Positions 19,120-28,219 of a DNA stretch of 38,401 nucleotides are shown here, one piece after another. The DNA is from Wylensekiella montiformis (lineage in GTDB: Bacteria; Bacillota; Negativicutes; Selenomonadales; Selenomonadaceae), in the NCBI RefSeq assembly GCF_009697385.1, contig NZ_VUNL01000018.1, positions 1 to 38,401 of the forward strand. The letters are read 5' to 3'. Below the pieces are notes generated by a model that saw nothing but the letters and a program-made list of their open reading frames with translations, ran no database searches and was not told where the DNA came from. The translations under genes and the position numbers were made by a program. Position 1 is the stretch's first letter; the number at the start of each line of letters is the position of its first letter.

Positions 19120-20295
19120 ATGATTTTTAAAGAACTCAAAGACAGCTTCCTGATTCACTATCTGCACCGGTTTGACAAGTATTGCTTCAACGTCCGGATT
19201 CATGGCGATACGTATAAGATCGGCGATGGGGAACCACAGTTTACCATTGTGATTCGCAAGGACATTCCGAAAACAGAGTTGCTTCGGGCTACCGGTCTTG
19301 CGTTGGGCGAGGCGTATATGCGCCGTGATATCGAGATTGAGGGAAATCTTTTTACTGCGCTGTCAGATCTGCTGGACCAGAGCGAAAGCTTCTCGTTAGA
19401 GCGCCATTCTCTGAAAAATATCTTCTTTGTATCGGAGAAGAAAAAAGCTCAGGCTCAGCAGGTATCTTCCCATTACGACCTTGGCAACGACTTTTATAAA
19501 TTGTGGCTGGATCCGACCATGACATATTCCTGCGCATATTTTCAGCACGAGGATGATTCTTTAGAGCAGGCGCAGAAGAATAAAGTGCACCATATCCTGA
19601 AAAAACTTTACCTGAAACCGGGAATGACCCTGCTGGATATCGGCTGCGGATGGGGATATCTTCTCATCGAAGCGGCGCGGGAGTATGGTGTGCGCGGCTA
19701 TGGATGTACCCTGAGCAAGGAGCAGTGGAAAAAAGGACAGGAACGGATTCATGAACTGCATCTGGAGGATCAGATTCAGATTGACTTGATCGATTATCGT
19801 GACCTGGTAGACCGCGGTGCGCATTTCGACCGCGTGGTGAGCGTCGGTATGATGGAGCATGTAGGCCGCTCGAATTACCCGACTTATTTTGAAGATGTCA
19901 ATAGTTTGCTGGAACCGGGCGGCCTTTTCCTGCTGCATACGATCACCGGCCACGATGAGGAGATGTCCGACGCGTTCCTGCGCAAGTATATTTTTCCGGG
20001 CGGCACATTGCCGTCCTTGCGTGAAATCGCTTCACATGCTTATGACAACGACTTTCGCGTACAGGATGTAGAAAGCCTGCGCCGCCATTATTATAAGACG
20101 CTTATGTGCTGGTATAAAAATTTCCAGCAGGTTCATGATACCGTGCGCCAGTGGAAAGACGATGCGTTTGTCCGCATGTGGGATTTGTATCTGTGCGGAT
20201 GCGCTGCTGCGTTCTACATCGGTTTTATTGACGTGCATCAGTTCCTTATGACAAAGGGAAATACGAACGATCTTCCGTTGACGCGATGGTACTAA
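19120..20295 (+). CDS. cfa: cyclopropane-fatty-acyl-phospholipid synthase
   Basis: A SAM-dependent methyltransferase that converts cis double bonds of membrane lipids into cyclopropane rings. The 391-residue protein has an N-terminal lipid-binding part (about 1-110) and a Rossmann methyltransferase domain with the SAM motif LDIGCGWGYLLIEAA. The family blocks SSHYDLGNDFYKLWLDPTMTY and FDRVVSVGMMEHVG are present. ATG 19120 is preceded by GGAGGGAGAGG; the in-frame ATG at 19093 lacks such a site. Confidence 0.94.
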   Translation: MIFKELKDSFLIHYLHRFDKYCFNVRIHGDTYKIGDGEPQFTIVIRKDIPKTELLRATGLALGEAYMRRDIEIEGNLFTALSDLLDQSESFSLERHSLKNIFFVSEKKKAQAQQVSSHYDLGNDFYKLWLDPTMTYSCAYFQHEDDSLEQAQKNKVHHILKKLYLKPGMTLLDIGCGWGYLLIEAAREYGVRGYGCTLSKEQWKKGQERIHELHLEDQIQIDLIDYRDLVDRGAHFDRVVSVGMMEHVGRSNYPTYFEDVNSLLEPGGLFLLHTITGHDEEMSDAFLRKYIFPGGTLPSLREIASHAYDNDFRVQDVESLRRHYYKTLMCWYKNFQQVHDTVRQWKDDAFVRMWDLYLCGCAAAFYIGFIDVHQFLMTKGNTNDLPLTRWY

Positions 20296-20310
20296 ATCGC
20301 AAAATATAAA

Positions 20311-20331
20311 AATGAATAACATTCATTTTTT
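20311..20331 (+). terminator. AT-only hairpin and T run after cfa
   Basis: AATGAAT (20311-20317), loop AAC and ATTCATT (20321-20327) are followed by T residues. The stem has no GC-rich part, so it is a weak terminator. It abuts the -35 box of the metK promoter. Confidence 0.5.
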
Positions 20332-20333
20332 GC

Positions 20334-20362
20334 TTGACAGCTTCTGGCAGATACGTTATGAT
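20334..20362 (+). promoter_or_regulatory. promoter of the metK riboswitch transcript
   Basis: TTGACA (20334-20339), 17 bp and TATGAT (20357-20362). It drives the SAM riboswitch leader and metK. Confidence 0.8.
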
Positions 20363-20386
20363 AAGAGCAGAAAAGCTGAATAGGGA

Positions 20387-20487
20387 CTCATCCAGAGCGG
20401 AGGAGGGAATGGCCCGATGAATCCGCGGCAACCATTGACTCAGGTCAAAACGGTGCCAATTCCTTTAGGTAATGCCTATAAGATGAG
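20387..20487 (+). promoter_or_regulatory. SAM-I (S-box) riboswitch aptamer
   Basis: The aptamer opens with CTCATCCAGAGCGGAGGAGGG and closes with the pairing partner GATGAG (20482-20487), which forms the P1 helix. Between them are the conserved GCGGCAACC and GGTGCCAATTCC blocks characteristic of S-box RNAs. Binding of S-adenosylmethionine stabilises P1 and lets the downstream terminator form, so metK, which makes SAM, is switched off when SAM is plentiful. Confidence 0.95.
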
Positions 20488-20497
20488 AGTAAGATAG

Positions 20498-20527
20498 AAA
20501 CGCTCTCTTTTTATGGAGAGCGTTTTT
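20498..20527 (+). terminator. riboswitch-controlled terminator before metK
   Basis: A perfect 10-bp stem, AAACGCTCTC (20498-20507) with its complement (20516-20525), has an 8-nt loop and ends in a T run. This is the expression platform of the SAM-I riboswitch. Confidence 0.92.
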
Positions 20528-20594
20528 CTATGGCGCGATCGGAAGGAAATGGGCGTTGTTCAGCAATATAGATAGAATCAGGGAGGCAGGGATT

Positions 20595-21785
20595 ATGAGT
20601 AAGAAGCGTATGTATTTCACTTCAGAATCGGTTACAGAAGGACATCCGGACAAAATGGCTGACCAAATTTCGGACAGCATTCTCGACGCCATTCTGGAGA
20701 AGGATCCGCAGGGGCGTGTTGCCTGTGAAACTTTGGTGACGACGGGACAGGTTCATGTCGTAGGAGAAATCTCCACCAAATGCTATGTGGATATTCCGAA
20801 AATCATTCGTCAGACGGTGCGTGATATCGGCTATACGCGTGCGAAATACGGATTTGATGCAGAAACATGCGGCATTCTTGTTTCGTTGGACGAACAGTCG
20901 CCGGATATTGCTCAGGGCGTCAATCGGGCTTTGGAAGCGCGCGAGGGCAAGATGGACGAAGCGGAAGCCGTCGGTGCGGGAGATCAGGGCATGATGTTCG
21001 GCTATGCGACGAACGAGACGCCGGAATTTATGCCGCTGCCGATCGCGCTGGCTCATCGTCTGGCACGCCGCTTGGCAGAAGTGCGCAAAAATGGGACGCT
21101 GCCGTATCTGCGTCCGGATGGCAAAACGCAGGTTACGGTAGTCTATGAAGATGGCAAGCCGGTCGGTGTGGACACCATCGTCATTTCGACGCAGCATGAT
21201 GAAGATATTGCACTCGATACGATTCGTAAGGATCTGATCGAGCAGGTAATTCGGGCCGTGGTGCCGGCTGAACTTTTGAGCGAACGGACGAAGATCTTCG
21301 TCAATCCGACGGGGAAATTTGTCATTGGCGGACCGCAGGGCGATTCCGGCCTCACGGGCCGTAAGATTATTGTGGACACTTATGGCGGCTGGGCGCGCCA
21401 TGGCGGCGGCGCATTCTCCGGAAAGGATCCGACGAAAGTCGACCGCAGTGCGGCTTATGCGGCTCGTTACGTTGCGAAAAATATCGTAGCGGCCGGACTG
21501 GCGGATAAATGTGAAATCCAGCTGGCGTATGCCATCGGCGTGGCGCATCCGGTGTCGATCATGGTAGATACCTTCGGCACGAACAAGGTGCCGGAAGAGA
21601 AGATCGAGGAACTGGTCGATCTTCTCTTCGACCTGCGTCCGGCAGGCATCATCCGGATGCTGGATCTTCGCCGTCCGATTTACCGGCAGACCGCGGCGTA
21701 CGGACACTTTGGCCGCACGGATGTCGATCTGCCCTGGGAGCACACAGACCGGGCTGAGGTACTGCGCAAGGAAGCCGGCCTCTGA
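20595..21785 (+). CDS. metK: S-adenosylmethionine synthetase
   Basis: Makes SAM from methionine and ATP. The 396-residue protein shows [18 protein letters not shown] at the N-terminus (ATP and methionine binding), the [12 protein letters not shown] loop and the P-loop-like [19 protein letters not shown]. Family-length domains are complete. ATG 20595 follows GGGAGG; an in-frame ATG at 20556 lies in the leader between the terminator and this site and is not used. Expression is governed by the SAM riboswitch just upstream, a feedback loop on its own product. Confidence 0.98.
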   Translation: MSKKRMYFTSESVTEGHPDKMADQISDSILDAILEKDPQGRVACETLVTTGQVHVVGEISTKCYVDIPKIIRQTVRDIGYTRAKYGFDAETCGILVSLDEQSPDIAQGVNRALEAREGKMDEAEAVGAGDQGMMFGYATNETPEFMPLPIALAHRLARRLAEVRKNGTLPYLRPDGKTQVTVVYEDGKPVGVDTIVISTQHDEDIALDTIRKDLIEQVIRAVVPAELLSERTKIFVNPTGKFVIGGPQGDSGLTGRKIIVDTYGGWARHGGGAFSGKDPTKVDRSAAYAARYVAKNIVAAGLADKCEIQLAYAIGVAHPVSIMVDTFGTNKVPEEKIEELVDLLFDLRPAGIIRMLDLRRPIYRQTAAYGHFGRTDVDLPWEHTDRAEVLRKEAGL

Positions 21786-21801
21786 GCGATGATGCGTATT
21801 G

Positions 21802-21833
21802 CCCTCTTGCAGGTTTTCTGCAGGAGGGTTTTT
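21802..21833 (+). terminator. intrinsic terminator after metK
   Basis: CCCTCTTGCAG (21802-21812) pairs with CTGCAGGAGGG (21818-21828) with one wobble; a 5-nt loop and a run of T follow. Confidence 0.92.
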
Positions 21834-21887
21834 CCATTCTGTCCGGTATGTGAGTTGGGTCTATCTGCCTGTATCAGTAAAAAAAGA

Positions 21888-21916
21888 TTGACAAGACTTA
21901 TTTCCTATACTAAACT
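21888..21916 (+). promoter_or_regulatory. promoter for typA
   Basis: TTGACA (21888-21893), 17 bp and TAAACT (21911-21916). The -10 box is imperfect (4 of 6). The leader to the start codon is about 85 nt. Confidence 0.55.
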
Positions 21917-22005
21917 GGTTATTGTTAATTTGGATGTAGTATACCCGGAATTGATGGATACCAAAGCGTATCCCTTTTTATTTTATAGGAGGCAGATTAC
22001 ACAGA

Positions 22006-23832
22006 ATGAGTATGATGACCAATGATAAGCTGAGAAATATTGCGATTATTGCCCATGTCGACCATGGCAAGACTACGCTGGTTGATGCGATGCTCAAGCA
22101 GAGCCATGTGTTTCGCTCCAATGAGCAGGTAGCTGAGCGCGTTATGGACTCCGGCGATATCGAGCGTGAGCGCGGGATTACCATCCTGTCCAAGAATACA
22201 GCGATCATGTACAATGGCATCAAGATCAACATCGTAGACACGCCGGGCCATGCGGATTTCGGCGGCGAGGTGGAACGCGTCCTGAATATGGTTGACGGCG
22301 TTGTTCTGTTGGTTGATGCGTTTGAAGGGCCGATGCCGCAGACGAAGTATGTTCTGCGCAAGGCGCTGGAGCAGAAACTCAAGCCGATTGTGGTAATCAA
22401 TAAGATTGATAAGCCGAATCAGCGTGTGGATGATGTATACGATGAAGTACTGGAGCTCTTTATGGAGCTTGACGCAGACGACGATCAGCTGGATTTCCCG
22501 GTTATCTATGCCACAGCGCGCGACGGCATTGCCAAATACAATATGGAAGATGAGAGCGACAATCTTGAACCGCTGATGGAGACGATTGTGAAAGAGATCC
22601 CCGCGCCGAAAGGCGATCCGGATGCTCCGCTTCAGATGATGGTTACGACGCTGGAATCTGACTCGTTCGTCGGCCGTGTGGCCATCGGCCGTATCATCCG
22701 CGGCACGGCAAAGCCGAATCAGAGTGTGGTCATCATCAACGGGGATCAGGAAACGCGTGCGCGCATCGGCAAGGTTTATGTCTATCAGGGATTGAAGCGC
22801 GTAGAAACCGAGTCCGCCAGCATGGGCGAGATTGTAGCGCTGACCGGTCTTGGTGATGTTTCGATTGGCTATACGGTCGCTGATGCAGAAAATCCGGAGG
22901 CATTGCCGACGATCAATATCGATGAGCCGACGCTGTCCATGACGTTCGGCGTCAACACAAGCCCGTTCGCCGGCCGGGAAGGTCAGTTTGTGACCTCCCG
23001 TCATCTGCGTGACCGCCTGTTCAAGGAGATCGAGACGAACGTGGCGATGAAGGTCGAGGAAACGGATTCGGCCGATGTATTCAAGGTTTCCGGACGCGGC
23101 GAGCTGCATTTGTCCATTTTGATTGAAGAGATGCGCCGCGAAGGCTATGAACTGCAGGTCGGCAAGCCGGAAGTTGTTTATAAGACGATCAATGGCCAGC
23201 TCTGCGAACCAATTGAAAATCTGACAGTCGAAGTGCCGCAGGAATACATGGGCGCTGTCATGGAAGGTCTGGGAACGCGTAAGGCGGAGCTGACGAATAT
23301 GTCAGAGACAGCCGGATATATGCGTCTGGAATTTACAATCCCGGCTCGCGGCCTGATCGGCTTCCGTTCGGAGCTTCTGACGAGCACGAAAGGCAATGGC
23401 ATCATGAACCATGTGTTCCATGGCTATGCGCCGTATAAAGGAGATATTCCGGGCCGTACGCGCGGCTCTCTGGTCGCTTTCGAACAGGGCGAGACGACAG
23501 GTTATGGAATTTATACCCTGCAGGACCGTGGTACGATGTTCATCGGCCCGAACGAACAGGTCTATGAAGGCATGATCGTCGGGGAAAATTCCCGGGAAAA
23601 CGATATCGATATCAATCCGTGCAAGAAGAAAAATGTTTCCAACATGCGTACGTCCTCTTCGGATGAAGCGATACGCTTGACACCGCCGCGTATCCTGTCT
23701 CTGGAGCAGGCCATCGAATACATCAACAATGATGAACTGGTCGAAGTGACGCCGGAACATATCCGCCTGCGCAAGGCGATTCTGGATCGCACGGTGCGCG
23801 GGCGCAATGCGAAAAATTCCCGTAAAGGCTGA
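22006..23832 (+). CDS. typA: ribosome-associated GTPase TypA/BipA
   Basis: A translational GTPase related to EF-G that supports ribosome assembly and stress or cold adaptation. The 608-residue protein has the G domain (about 5-200) with P-loop [12 protein letters not shown], switch [26 protein letters not shown] and NKIDK, then domains II, III and V, and the BipA-specific C-terminal domain ([22 protein letters not shown] and [20 protein letters not shown]). AGGAGGC lies 12 nt before ATG 22006; the nearby in-frame ATGs at 22012 and 22015 are alternatives. It is transcribed alone. Confidence 0.97.
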   Translation: MSMMTNDKLRNIAIIAHVDHGKTTLVDAMLKQSHVFRSNEQVAERVMDSGDIERERGITILSKNTAIMYNGIKINIVDTPGHADFGGEVERVLNMVDGVVLLVDAFEGPMPQTKYVLRKALEQKLKPIVVINKIDKPNQRVDDVYDEVLELFMELDADDDQLDFPVIYATARDGIAKYNMEDESDNLEPLMETIVKEIPAPKGDPDAPLQMMVTTLESDSFVGRVAIGRIIRGTAKPNQSVVIINGDQETRARIGKVYVYQGLKRVETESASMGEIVALTGLGDVSIGYTVADAENPEALPTINIDEPTLSMTFGVNTSPFAGREGQFVTSRHLRDRLFKEIETNVAMKVEETDSADVFKVSGRGELHLSILIEEMRREGYELQVGKPEVVYKTINGQLCEPIENLTVEVPQEYMGAVMEGLGTRKAELTNMSETAGYMRLEFTIPARGLIGFRSELLTSTKGNGIMNHVFHGYAPYKGDIPGRTRGSLVAFEQGETTGYGIYTLQDRGTMFIGPNEQVYEGMIVGENSRENDIDINPCKKKNVSNMRTSSSDEAIRLTPPRILSLEQAIEYINNDELVEVTPEHIRLRKAILDRTVRGRNAKNSRKG

Positions 23833-23862
23833 TATTTCTTACGTAATGTCCATTTGAATAAG

Positions 23863-23901
23863 AAAATCCTGCGAGATACCATATTTTTTCGCAGGATTTT
23901 T
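23863..23901 (+). terminator. intrinsic terminator after typA
   Basis: AAAATCCTGCGA (23863-23874) pairs with TCGCAGGATTTT (23889-23900), closing a 14-nt loop. The T-rich right arm gives the T tract. Confidence 0.9.
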
Positions 23902-23928
23902 GCATTTTACGAGGAAATATGTTATTAT
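23900..23928 (+). promoter_or_regulatory. promoter for the second sepF
   Basis: TTGCAT (23900-23905), 17 bp and TATTAT (23923-23928). It starts within the end of the typA terminator. The leader before the sepF copy is about 100 nt, and no other feature is seen in it. Confidence 0.5.
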
Positions 23929-24036
23929 GTTAACAGTTGAGCCGCAATGGACGGATAAGAAAATAAATTTCTGCGTTAGGCGATTGTTTTGTGGAAATTT
24001 TGCGAAAAATATTGACTATTGGAAGGACGAGATGAC

Positions 24037-24582
24037 ATGGGTGGAATTTCACTGATCAAGGACAAGGTAATGAACGTTGTTGATTTCATTATGCCGCCGT
24101 TGGACGAAGAGGAAGAACTTGGCAGTGAGATTTCTGCAGCCGGAGAAAAGGCTGCGGGGGTTCATTCTGCCCGGACTGCCAGTGCATCGGTGAATTGCTT
24201 TTCCGAGGATCTGAAAGTATCGAATGGCGGCACTATCCATGTCGAGCGTCCGTCTGCTGCTCCTTCCTATTCGCGTCAGAGCAAGTCTCGTCCGCAGTTC
24301 ACGGTTCATACCATGAAGCAGCCGGCGCTGAAGGTGCAGATTTATGCGCCGCGCAATTTTGATCAGGTGACCGCTATTGCGGATGATCTCAAGGCGGGAA
24401 AAGCCTGCGTTGTCAATTATGAAAAAGTGGAGACAGAGGAGCAGCGCCGTATCTGTGACTTTGTGAATGGCGTCTGCTACGTGCTGGACGGCTGTGCGAA
24501 GCGTATTTCTGCTCAGATCGTACTCTATGTTCCGGAGGGTGTCGATGTAGCGGAAGCTATGACGGTTGCTCTTACGGATTGA
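24037..24582 (+). CDS. SepF-like cell division protein (copy 2)
   Basis: A second, diverged SepF of 181 residues. It has an amphipathic N-terminal helix (MGGISLIKDKVMNVVDFIMP), an acidic patch, a longer Ser/Ala-rich linker (about 35-90) than copy 1, and the SepF core (about 95-175) with LKVQIYAPRNFDQVTAIADDLKAGKACVVNYE and QIVLYVPEGVDV. ATG 24037 follows GGAAGGACGAG; an in-frame TTG at 24019 is less likely. Unlike copy 1 it is a single-gene unit with its own promoter and terminator, so it can be expressed independently. Its role could be to replace or modify copy 1 at the FtsZ ring, but nothing in the sequence proves this. Confidence 0.87.
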   Translation: MGGISLIKDKVMNVVDFIMPPLDEEEELGSEISAAGEKAAGVHSARTASASVNCFSEDLKVSNGGTIHVERPSAAPSYSRQSKSRPQFTVHTMKQPALKVQIYAPRNFDQVTAIADDLKAGKACVVNYEKVETEEQRRICDFVNGVCYVLDGCAKRISAQIVLYVPEGVDVAEAMTVALTD

Positions 24583-24614
24583 TTGCTGCCCGCCGCTTAT
24601 GATGTTTGTCTTGG

Positions 24615-24648
24615 ACCAGGCAGTCTGTTGAGACTGTCTGGTTTTTTA
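24615..24648 (+). terminator. intrinsic terminator after the second sepF
   Basis: ACCAGGCAGTCT (24615-24626), loop GTTG and AGACTGTCTGGT (24631-24642) form a 12-bp stem with one wobble, followed by a T run. Confidence 0.92.
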
Positions 24649-24693
24649 TTGCAGTTATGCTGCATCCATATCATGTACAGGAGATGGGTTTTC

Positions 24694-26142
24694 GTGAAAA
24701 AAAAGAAAATATTGGATGCCGTTTTAGAAGAATTTGCCAAACTGGCTGCGATTCCTCGCAAATCCGGACATGAACAGGCCGTCAGCGACTTTTTAAAACA
24801 AGATCTGACTGCGGCCGGATTTACGGTGATTCAGGATGAACGCGGCTGCATTATTGCAGATAAACCGGCCAGCAAAGGATATGAAAAAGTCCCCCGGGTT
24901 ATCCTGCAGGGACACATGGATATGGTTTGCGTTGCCGAAGAGGGGTACGCCTATGATCCGCTCAAAGATCCGATCAAACTGATTCGCGGGGAAAAATATC
25001 TGGAGGCAGAGGGGACGAGTCTTGGCGCAGATGATGGAATCGGCGTGGCCGAAGCCATGTATATCCTGAAGCATGCGCAAAATCACGGACCGCTCCGTAT
25101 GATTGTCACAGTTGACGAAGAGCAAGGCATGACCGGTGCGATACATTTAGACTCCCGTTATCTGACGGATGCTGCCTATTTGATCAACTGCGATTCGGAG
25201 AACTACGATGAATTGACCGTCGGAAGCGCAGGAAGCGTCAATCTGGATTTTTCCCGCAAATTGACGCGGCAGGCAGCAACTCAGCCGAACGGCTGGCAGA
25301 TTGAGGTTAAAGGGCTTCTCGGCGGTCACTCGGGCGAACGTATCGGCGACGGGCGCGGCAATGCGATTCGTACGCTGGCTTTTGCCCTCGCTGCCCTGCA
25401 GGAAAAGGGCAGCGTAGAGCTGGCGTCCTTTACCGGCGGCAAGGCGCGCAATGCAATTCCGGATGATGCGAAGATGGTGATCGCTGCGGATCTCGATCAG
25501 GCTGCCATGGATGCTGTGCTGAAAACGCAGCGGGAAAACTACCTCAAGATGTACGGCGGCGTGGATCCGGCGGTTCAATTTGTGTTGACCCGTGTCGATG
25601 TGCCGCAGCAGGTGCTTACCGCTGACGTTACAACCGATTTCATCCGTCTGCTGACGATCCTTCATACGGGCGTATTTGCTATGTCAACGGTCATTCCGGG
25701 CCTTGTGGAGACTTCGGCGAACCTCGGCGTCGTTTCGATGAATAAGGAGGAAGTAACGGTTGCATACTTCCCGCGCTCGGCTGTGGACCAGAAACTCAAC
25801 GAGTTCTGTTTCATGGCAAAGGAATGGGCGGCGCTTACGGGCTTTACCGCTCATATTGGCACTCAATCGCCGGGATGGAAGGAAAACAAGGACAGCCGGC
25901 TGGCGAAACTCATGACAGGGATCTTTAAAGAACAAAACGGACTGGATATGAAAGTGGAGACGATTCATGCCGGACTGGAATGCGGATGGCATTTCCTCAA
26001 AAATCCCAAACTGGATATGGTTTCCATCGGCGTGACGACCAAGGACATTCACAGCCCGAATGAAAAGCTGCTGCTGGATACCGTTGAACCACAGGTTCAT
26101 CTGATTTTGGAAACCCTGCATCAGATTGCCGAACGGGGGTAA
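24694..26142 (+). CDS. pepD: aminoacyl-histidine dipeptidase (M20, PepD-like)
   Basis: A cytosolic zinc dipeptidase of the M20C group, acting on Xaa-His and other dipeptides. The 482-residue product shows the metal-binding blocks VILQGHMDMVCV, GTSLGADDGIGVAEAM, the catalytic Glu pair in VDEEQGMTGA, and later GLLGGHSGERIGDGRGNA in the lid or dimerisation part. The length matches PepD. GTG 24694 is chosen because AGGAGATGG (24679-24687) lies 7 nt upstream; an ATG at 24673 lies before this site, and farther upstream the frame runs into the sepF terminator. It is probably followed by the phosphoesterase in one operon. Confidence 0.92.
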   Translation: MKKKKILDAVLEEFAKLAAIPRKSGHEQAVSDFLKQDLTAAGFTVIQDERGCIIADKPASKGYEKVPRVILQGHMDMVCVAEEGYAYDPLKDPIKLIRGEKYLEAEGTSLGADDGIGVAEAMYILKHAQNHGPLRMIVTVDEEQGMTGAIHLDSRYLTDAAYLINCDSENYDELTVGSAGSVNLDFSRKLTRQAATQPNGWQIEVKGLLGGHSGERIGDGRGNAIRTLAFALAALQEKGSVELASFTGGKARNAIPDDAKMVIAADLDQAAMDAVLKTQRENYLKMYGGVDPAVQFVLTRVDVPQQVLTADVTTDFIRLLTILHTGVFAMSTVIPGLVETSANLGVVSMNKEEVTVAYFPRSAVDQKLNEFCFMAKEWAALTGFTAHIGTQSPGWKENKDSRLAKLMTGIFKEQNGLDMKVETIHAGLECGWHFLKNPKLDMVSIGVTTKDIHSPNEKLLLDTVEPQVHLILETLHQIAERG

Positions 26143-26193
26143 CGGATAAAAACTCCATGCCGCAGAATGTGGAGGGAAAAGGGGCGATGGACT

Positions 26194-27168
26194 ATGTTAA
26201 GTCGGCGTTCGTTTATTCGCAGCATACTGGTTGGCCTGGGCGCAATTTGTGCAGGAGACTGGGAAAAGCTGGTTAAGGCAGCGGAAGGAAGAGCATATTA
26301 TCGCGTGGTGGTGCTGGGAGATCCCCATCTTCCCGTGCGAATCCTTCATCACCCGCACAAAGCGGATCAGGAAAAGATACTGGCTGCCAAAAATGCTGTG
26401 ATCGATGACATCAACAGCTGGCCCGATGTCGATGCCGTAGCCGTAGTCGGCGATCTGGTTGAGCAAAGGGCCGTGCCGAAAGAATATGCCTATATCCGCA
26501 AATTCTTCGGCCGCTTGAAGCACAAACTGTGGGTGATCAATGGCAACCATGAATTCCTCTATCGGGATCAGCCCAGGCCGGATGGCAAGCCGGTCGTTGC
26601 AGATCCTGCTGTCTGGAAACGCAAGCTGGAATATTTCCGTACCTTTTGGCAGCTGCCGAAGCGTTGGTATACGAAGGAGGCCGGGCCATATCATCTCATT
26701 TTTCTGTCTGCCGAAGGAGCTTTACCGACAGAGATGGGCGATGAGCAGCTGGATTGGCTGACAAAAGATCTGGCCGCACATCGCCAGCAGCCGACGCTGA
26801 TTTTCTTCCATGGTCCCTTGTACAATACTTTGTTGAATTATAATGATAAGGTCAATAAAGAACGGACCATTGCCATGCCGGAAAAGCGGCTGCATCCTCT
26901 GCTGGATGCCAATCCGCAGGTGAAGCTGTGGATCTCCGGACATACACACACGCCCTGCCGCAACGCAAGCTTTGCGGCAAAGGGGATCAATCGGTACAAC
27001 GAGAATACCTATGATATTCACAACGATTGTATGGATCGGAAAAAGATCGTGACCAATTCCTTGTTCCTGTATCCAGATCGTATTGTAGTACGCACTTATG
27101 ATCATCATAACGCCTGCTGGCTGACCGGATTGGACCGGGAATTTCCTCTGTACGGAACAGAATCTTAA
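26194..27168 (+). CDS. metallophosphoesterase with a Tat-type signal
   Basis: A calcineurin-like metallophosphoesterase of 324 residues, probably exported. The N-terminus LSRRSFIRSILVGLGAICAG has a twin-arginine motif and a hydrophobic stretch, so Tat export is inferred. All five metal-binding blocks of the superfamily are visible: VLGDPHLP, VVGDLVEQ, INGNHEF, FFHGPLYN and SGHTHTP. The substrate (phosphodiester or nucleotide) is unknown. ATG 26194 follows a purine-rich GGAGGGAAAAGGGG stretch; an ATG at 26167 lies upstream of that site. It starts 51 nt after pepD. Confidence 0.88.
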   Translation: MLSRRSFIRSILVGLGAICAGDWEKLVKAAEGRAYYRVVVLGDPHLPVRILHHPHKADQEKILAAKNAVIDDINSWPDVDAVAVVGDLVEQRAVPKEYAYIRKFFGRLKHKLWVINGNHEFLYRDQPRPDGKPVVADPAVWKRKLEYFRTFWQLPKRWYTKEAGPYHLIFLSAEGALPTEMGDEQLDWLTKDLAAHRQQPTLIFFHGPLYNTLLNYNDKVNKERTIAMPEKRLHPLLDANPQVKLWISGHTHTPCRNASFAAKGINRYNENTYDIHNDCMDRKKIVTNSLFLYPDRIVVRTYDHHNACWLTGLDREFPLYGTES

Positions 27169-27220
27169 CCGAGTAGAAGCGACAGAAAAGACAGCCCTTT
27201 TTGACCAAAAAGATACAGCG

Positions 27221-27269
27221 AAAGCGGCCTGTCCATTGCGCATCATGCGCGATGGGCAGGCCGCTTTTT
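27221..27269 (+). terminator. intrinsic terminator after the phosphoesterase
   Basis: A long hairpin with arms AAAGCGGCCTG (27221-27231) and its complement (ending 27267), with further inner pairing CCAT/ATGG and GCGC/GCGC, followed by T residues. It lies directly beside the 3' part of the toxin remnant on the other strand. Confidence 0.93.
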
Positions 27270-27275
27270 GTGTTT

Positions 27276-27480
27276 CATGATACGGTTCATCGACGTGCAG
27301 AATGTTTGCTTCATCGATACGCCGACTCCAATATCCGGATAAATCTTCACGTAGTGGTTCAGGTTTGCCAATGCCTTTATAACTGTTACGATCAATATCT
27401 TTGATTAAAGCCAAGATTCGTTTTAAGGTTTTCTTATCCTGCTTTTGCCAGTAGCAAAAGTCGTCCCAAGCGTCATCTGA
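27276..27480 (-). pseudogene. YoeB/Txe-family toxin remnant
   Basis: The minus strand encodes a recognisable YoeB ribosome-dependent mRNA interferase core: DAWDDFCYWQKQDKKTLKRI, GIGKPEPLREDLSGYWSRRI. There is no start: the first conserved strand (about seven residues, as in MKLIWSE) is missing, and a TGA stands in frame two codons before the homology. The end is also wrong: after SRRIDEAN the usual RLVY..CRYHY catalytic tail is absent and the frame runs into the phosphoesterase terminator. It is the partner of the antitoxin at 27492-27758. Together with the terminator it accounts for most of the 323 bp between the phosphoesterase and the antitoxin. Confidence 0.8.
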
Positions 27481-27491
27481 TCATGATTTTA

Positions 27492-27758
27492 TCATACATT
27501 GACCTCATGGACGGTTCCCTGCCCTGCTTCGAGCTGCGCAATGGATCTTTTGAGTCTGGCGATGTTTTCCTCTGTGTAAAACGGATCGTCAGGGGCAGAT
27601 ATCTCAAAGGGAATACGCCTTTCGTGGGTTACTTTTTTGGCAAAGATGGTAAAAGCGGTAGTAAGATTCATACCCATTGCCTTGCAAACATTTTCCATGT
27701 CATGTTTTAACTCAGCATCCATGCGCAGGTTGATGGTAGATTGTGTTATGGATATCAC
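27492..27758 (-). CDS. RelB/DinJ-family antitoxin, start codon doubtful
   Basis: A ribbon-helix-helix antitoxin of up to 88 residues. STINLRMDAELKHDMENVCKAMGMNLTTAFTIFAKKV is the DinJ/RelB DNA-binding part, and the C-terminal half (FEISAPDDPFYTEENIARLKRSI) would wrap a toxin. The only in-frame initiator is GTG 27758, but this GTG is part of the GGAGGTG ribosome site itself. The codon at the proper distance (27749-27747) is ATA, where an ATG would be expected. The gene may thus be poorly translated. Its toxin partner is broken, so it is either an orphan repressor or a decaying module. Confidence 0.72.
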   Translation of the reverse strand: MISITQSTINLRMDAELKHDMENVCKAMGMNLTTAFTIFAKKVTHERRIPFEISAPDDPFYTEENIARLKRSIAQLEAGQGTVHEVNV

Positions 27759-27835
27759 CTCCGTAACATAATTATATAACGATTATACGTACGCTGTAGA
27801 GATAAAAGGGGATGTTTTGTTGCATATTGTATGAT

Positions 27836-28163
27836 TGTCTGGCGGCTCTGGCAAGCGTTTGTGGCCATTATCGAATGATATTCGCTCGAAGCAGTTTATT
27901 CCGCTGTTTCCACAGGTGGATGGGGAATAGTGTTGGAAAAGGCTCATGAACTGTTGGATTTTAGAGGCTATGAGGATTTATATGAGAATTATGGCAATCT
28001 GGCGAAAATCAGTTTTGATTATGCGGTGGTGGAGAAGGAAAAGAGCATTGGCGTGCTGGAGCTTCCGGCAGGCTGCAAGCATAAGGTTACGGCTAAGAGC
28101 CGCATGATTATTATGGATGTGCAGATCGGTGAAGCGATCTCCAAGGAAAATAAAATCAAGTGA
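27836..28163 (+). pseudogene. manC: mannose-1-phosphate guanylyltransferase remnant (manC)
   Basis: Three collinear pieces of a GDP-mannose pyrophosphorylase remain. First is the nucleotide-binding N-terminus GGSGKRLWPLSNDIRSKQF, ended by TAG (27928-27930). Then, in another frame, comes the domain with AHELLDFRGYEDLYENYGN and ISFDYAVVEKEKSIGVL. This is joined in frame to the end of the cupin domain, PAGCKHKVTAKSRMIIMDVQIG, with a stop at 28161-28163. The rest of the transferase domain and most of the cupin are missing. The enzyme makes GDP-mannose from mannose-1-phosphate and GTP for polysaccharide synthesis; this copy cannot do so. Confidence 0.82.
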
Positions 28164-28219
28164 AATCGAGTGTAACTTATTGAGGATGAGAAGTATGTTT
28201 TTGAAGAAAATGAAATCTT

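Noticed and set aside
20387-20487. T-box leader before metK
   Set aside because: The conserved blocks fit SAM-I; no T-box sequence or specifier loop is present.
20622-23109. Long minus-strand frames (373 and 370 codons) opposite metK and typA
   Set aside because: They mirror highly conserved genes, have no ribosome site and no recognisable domain.
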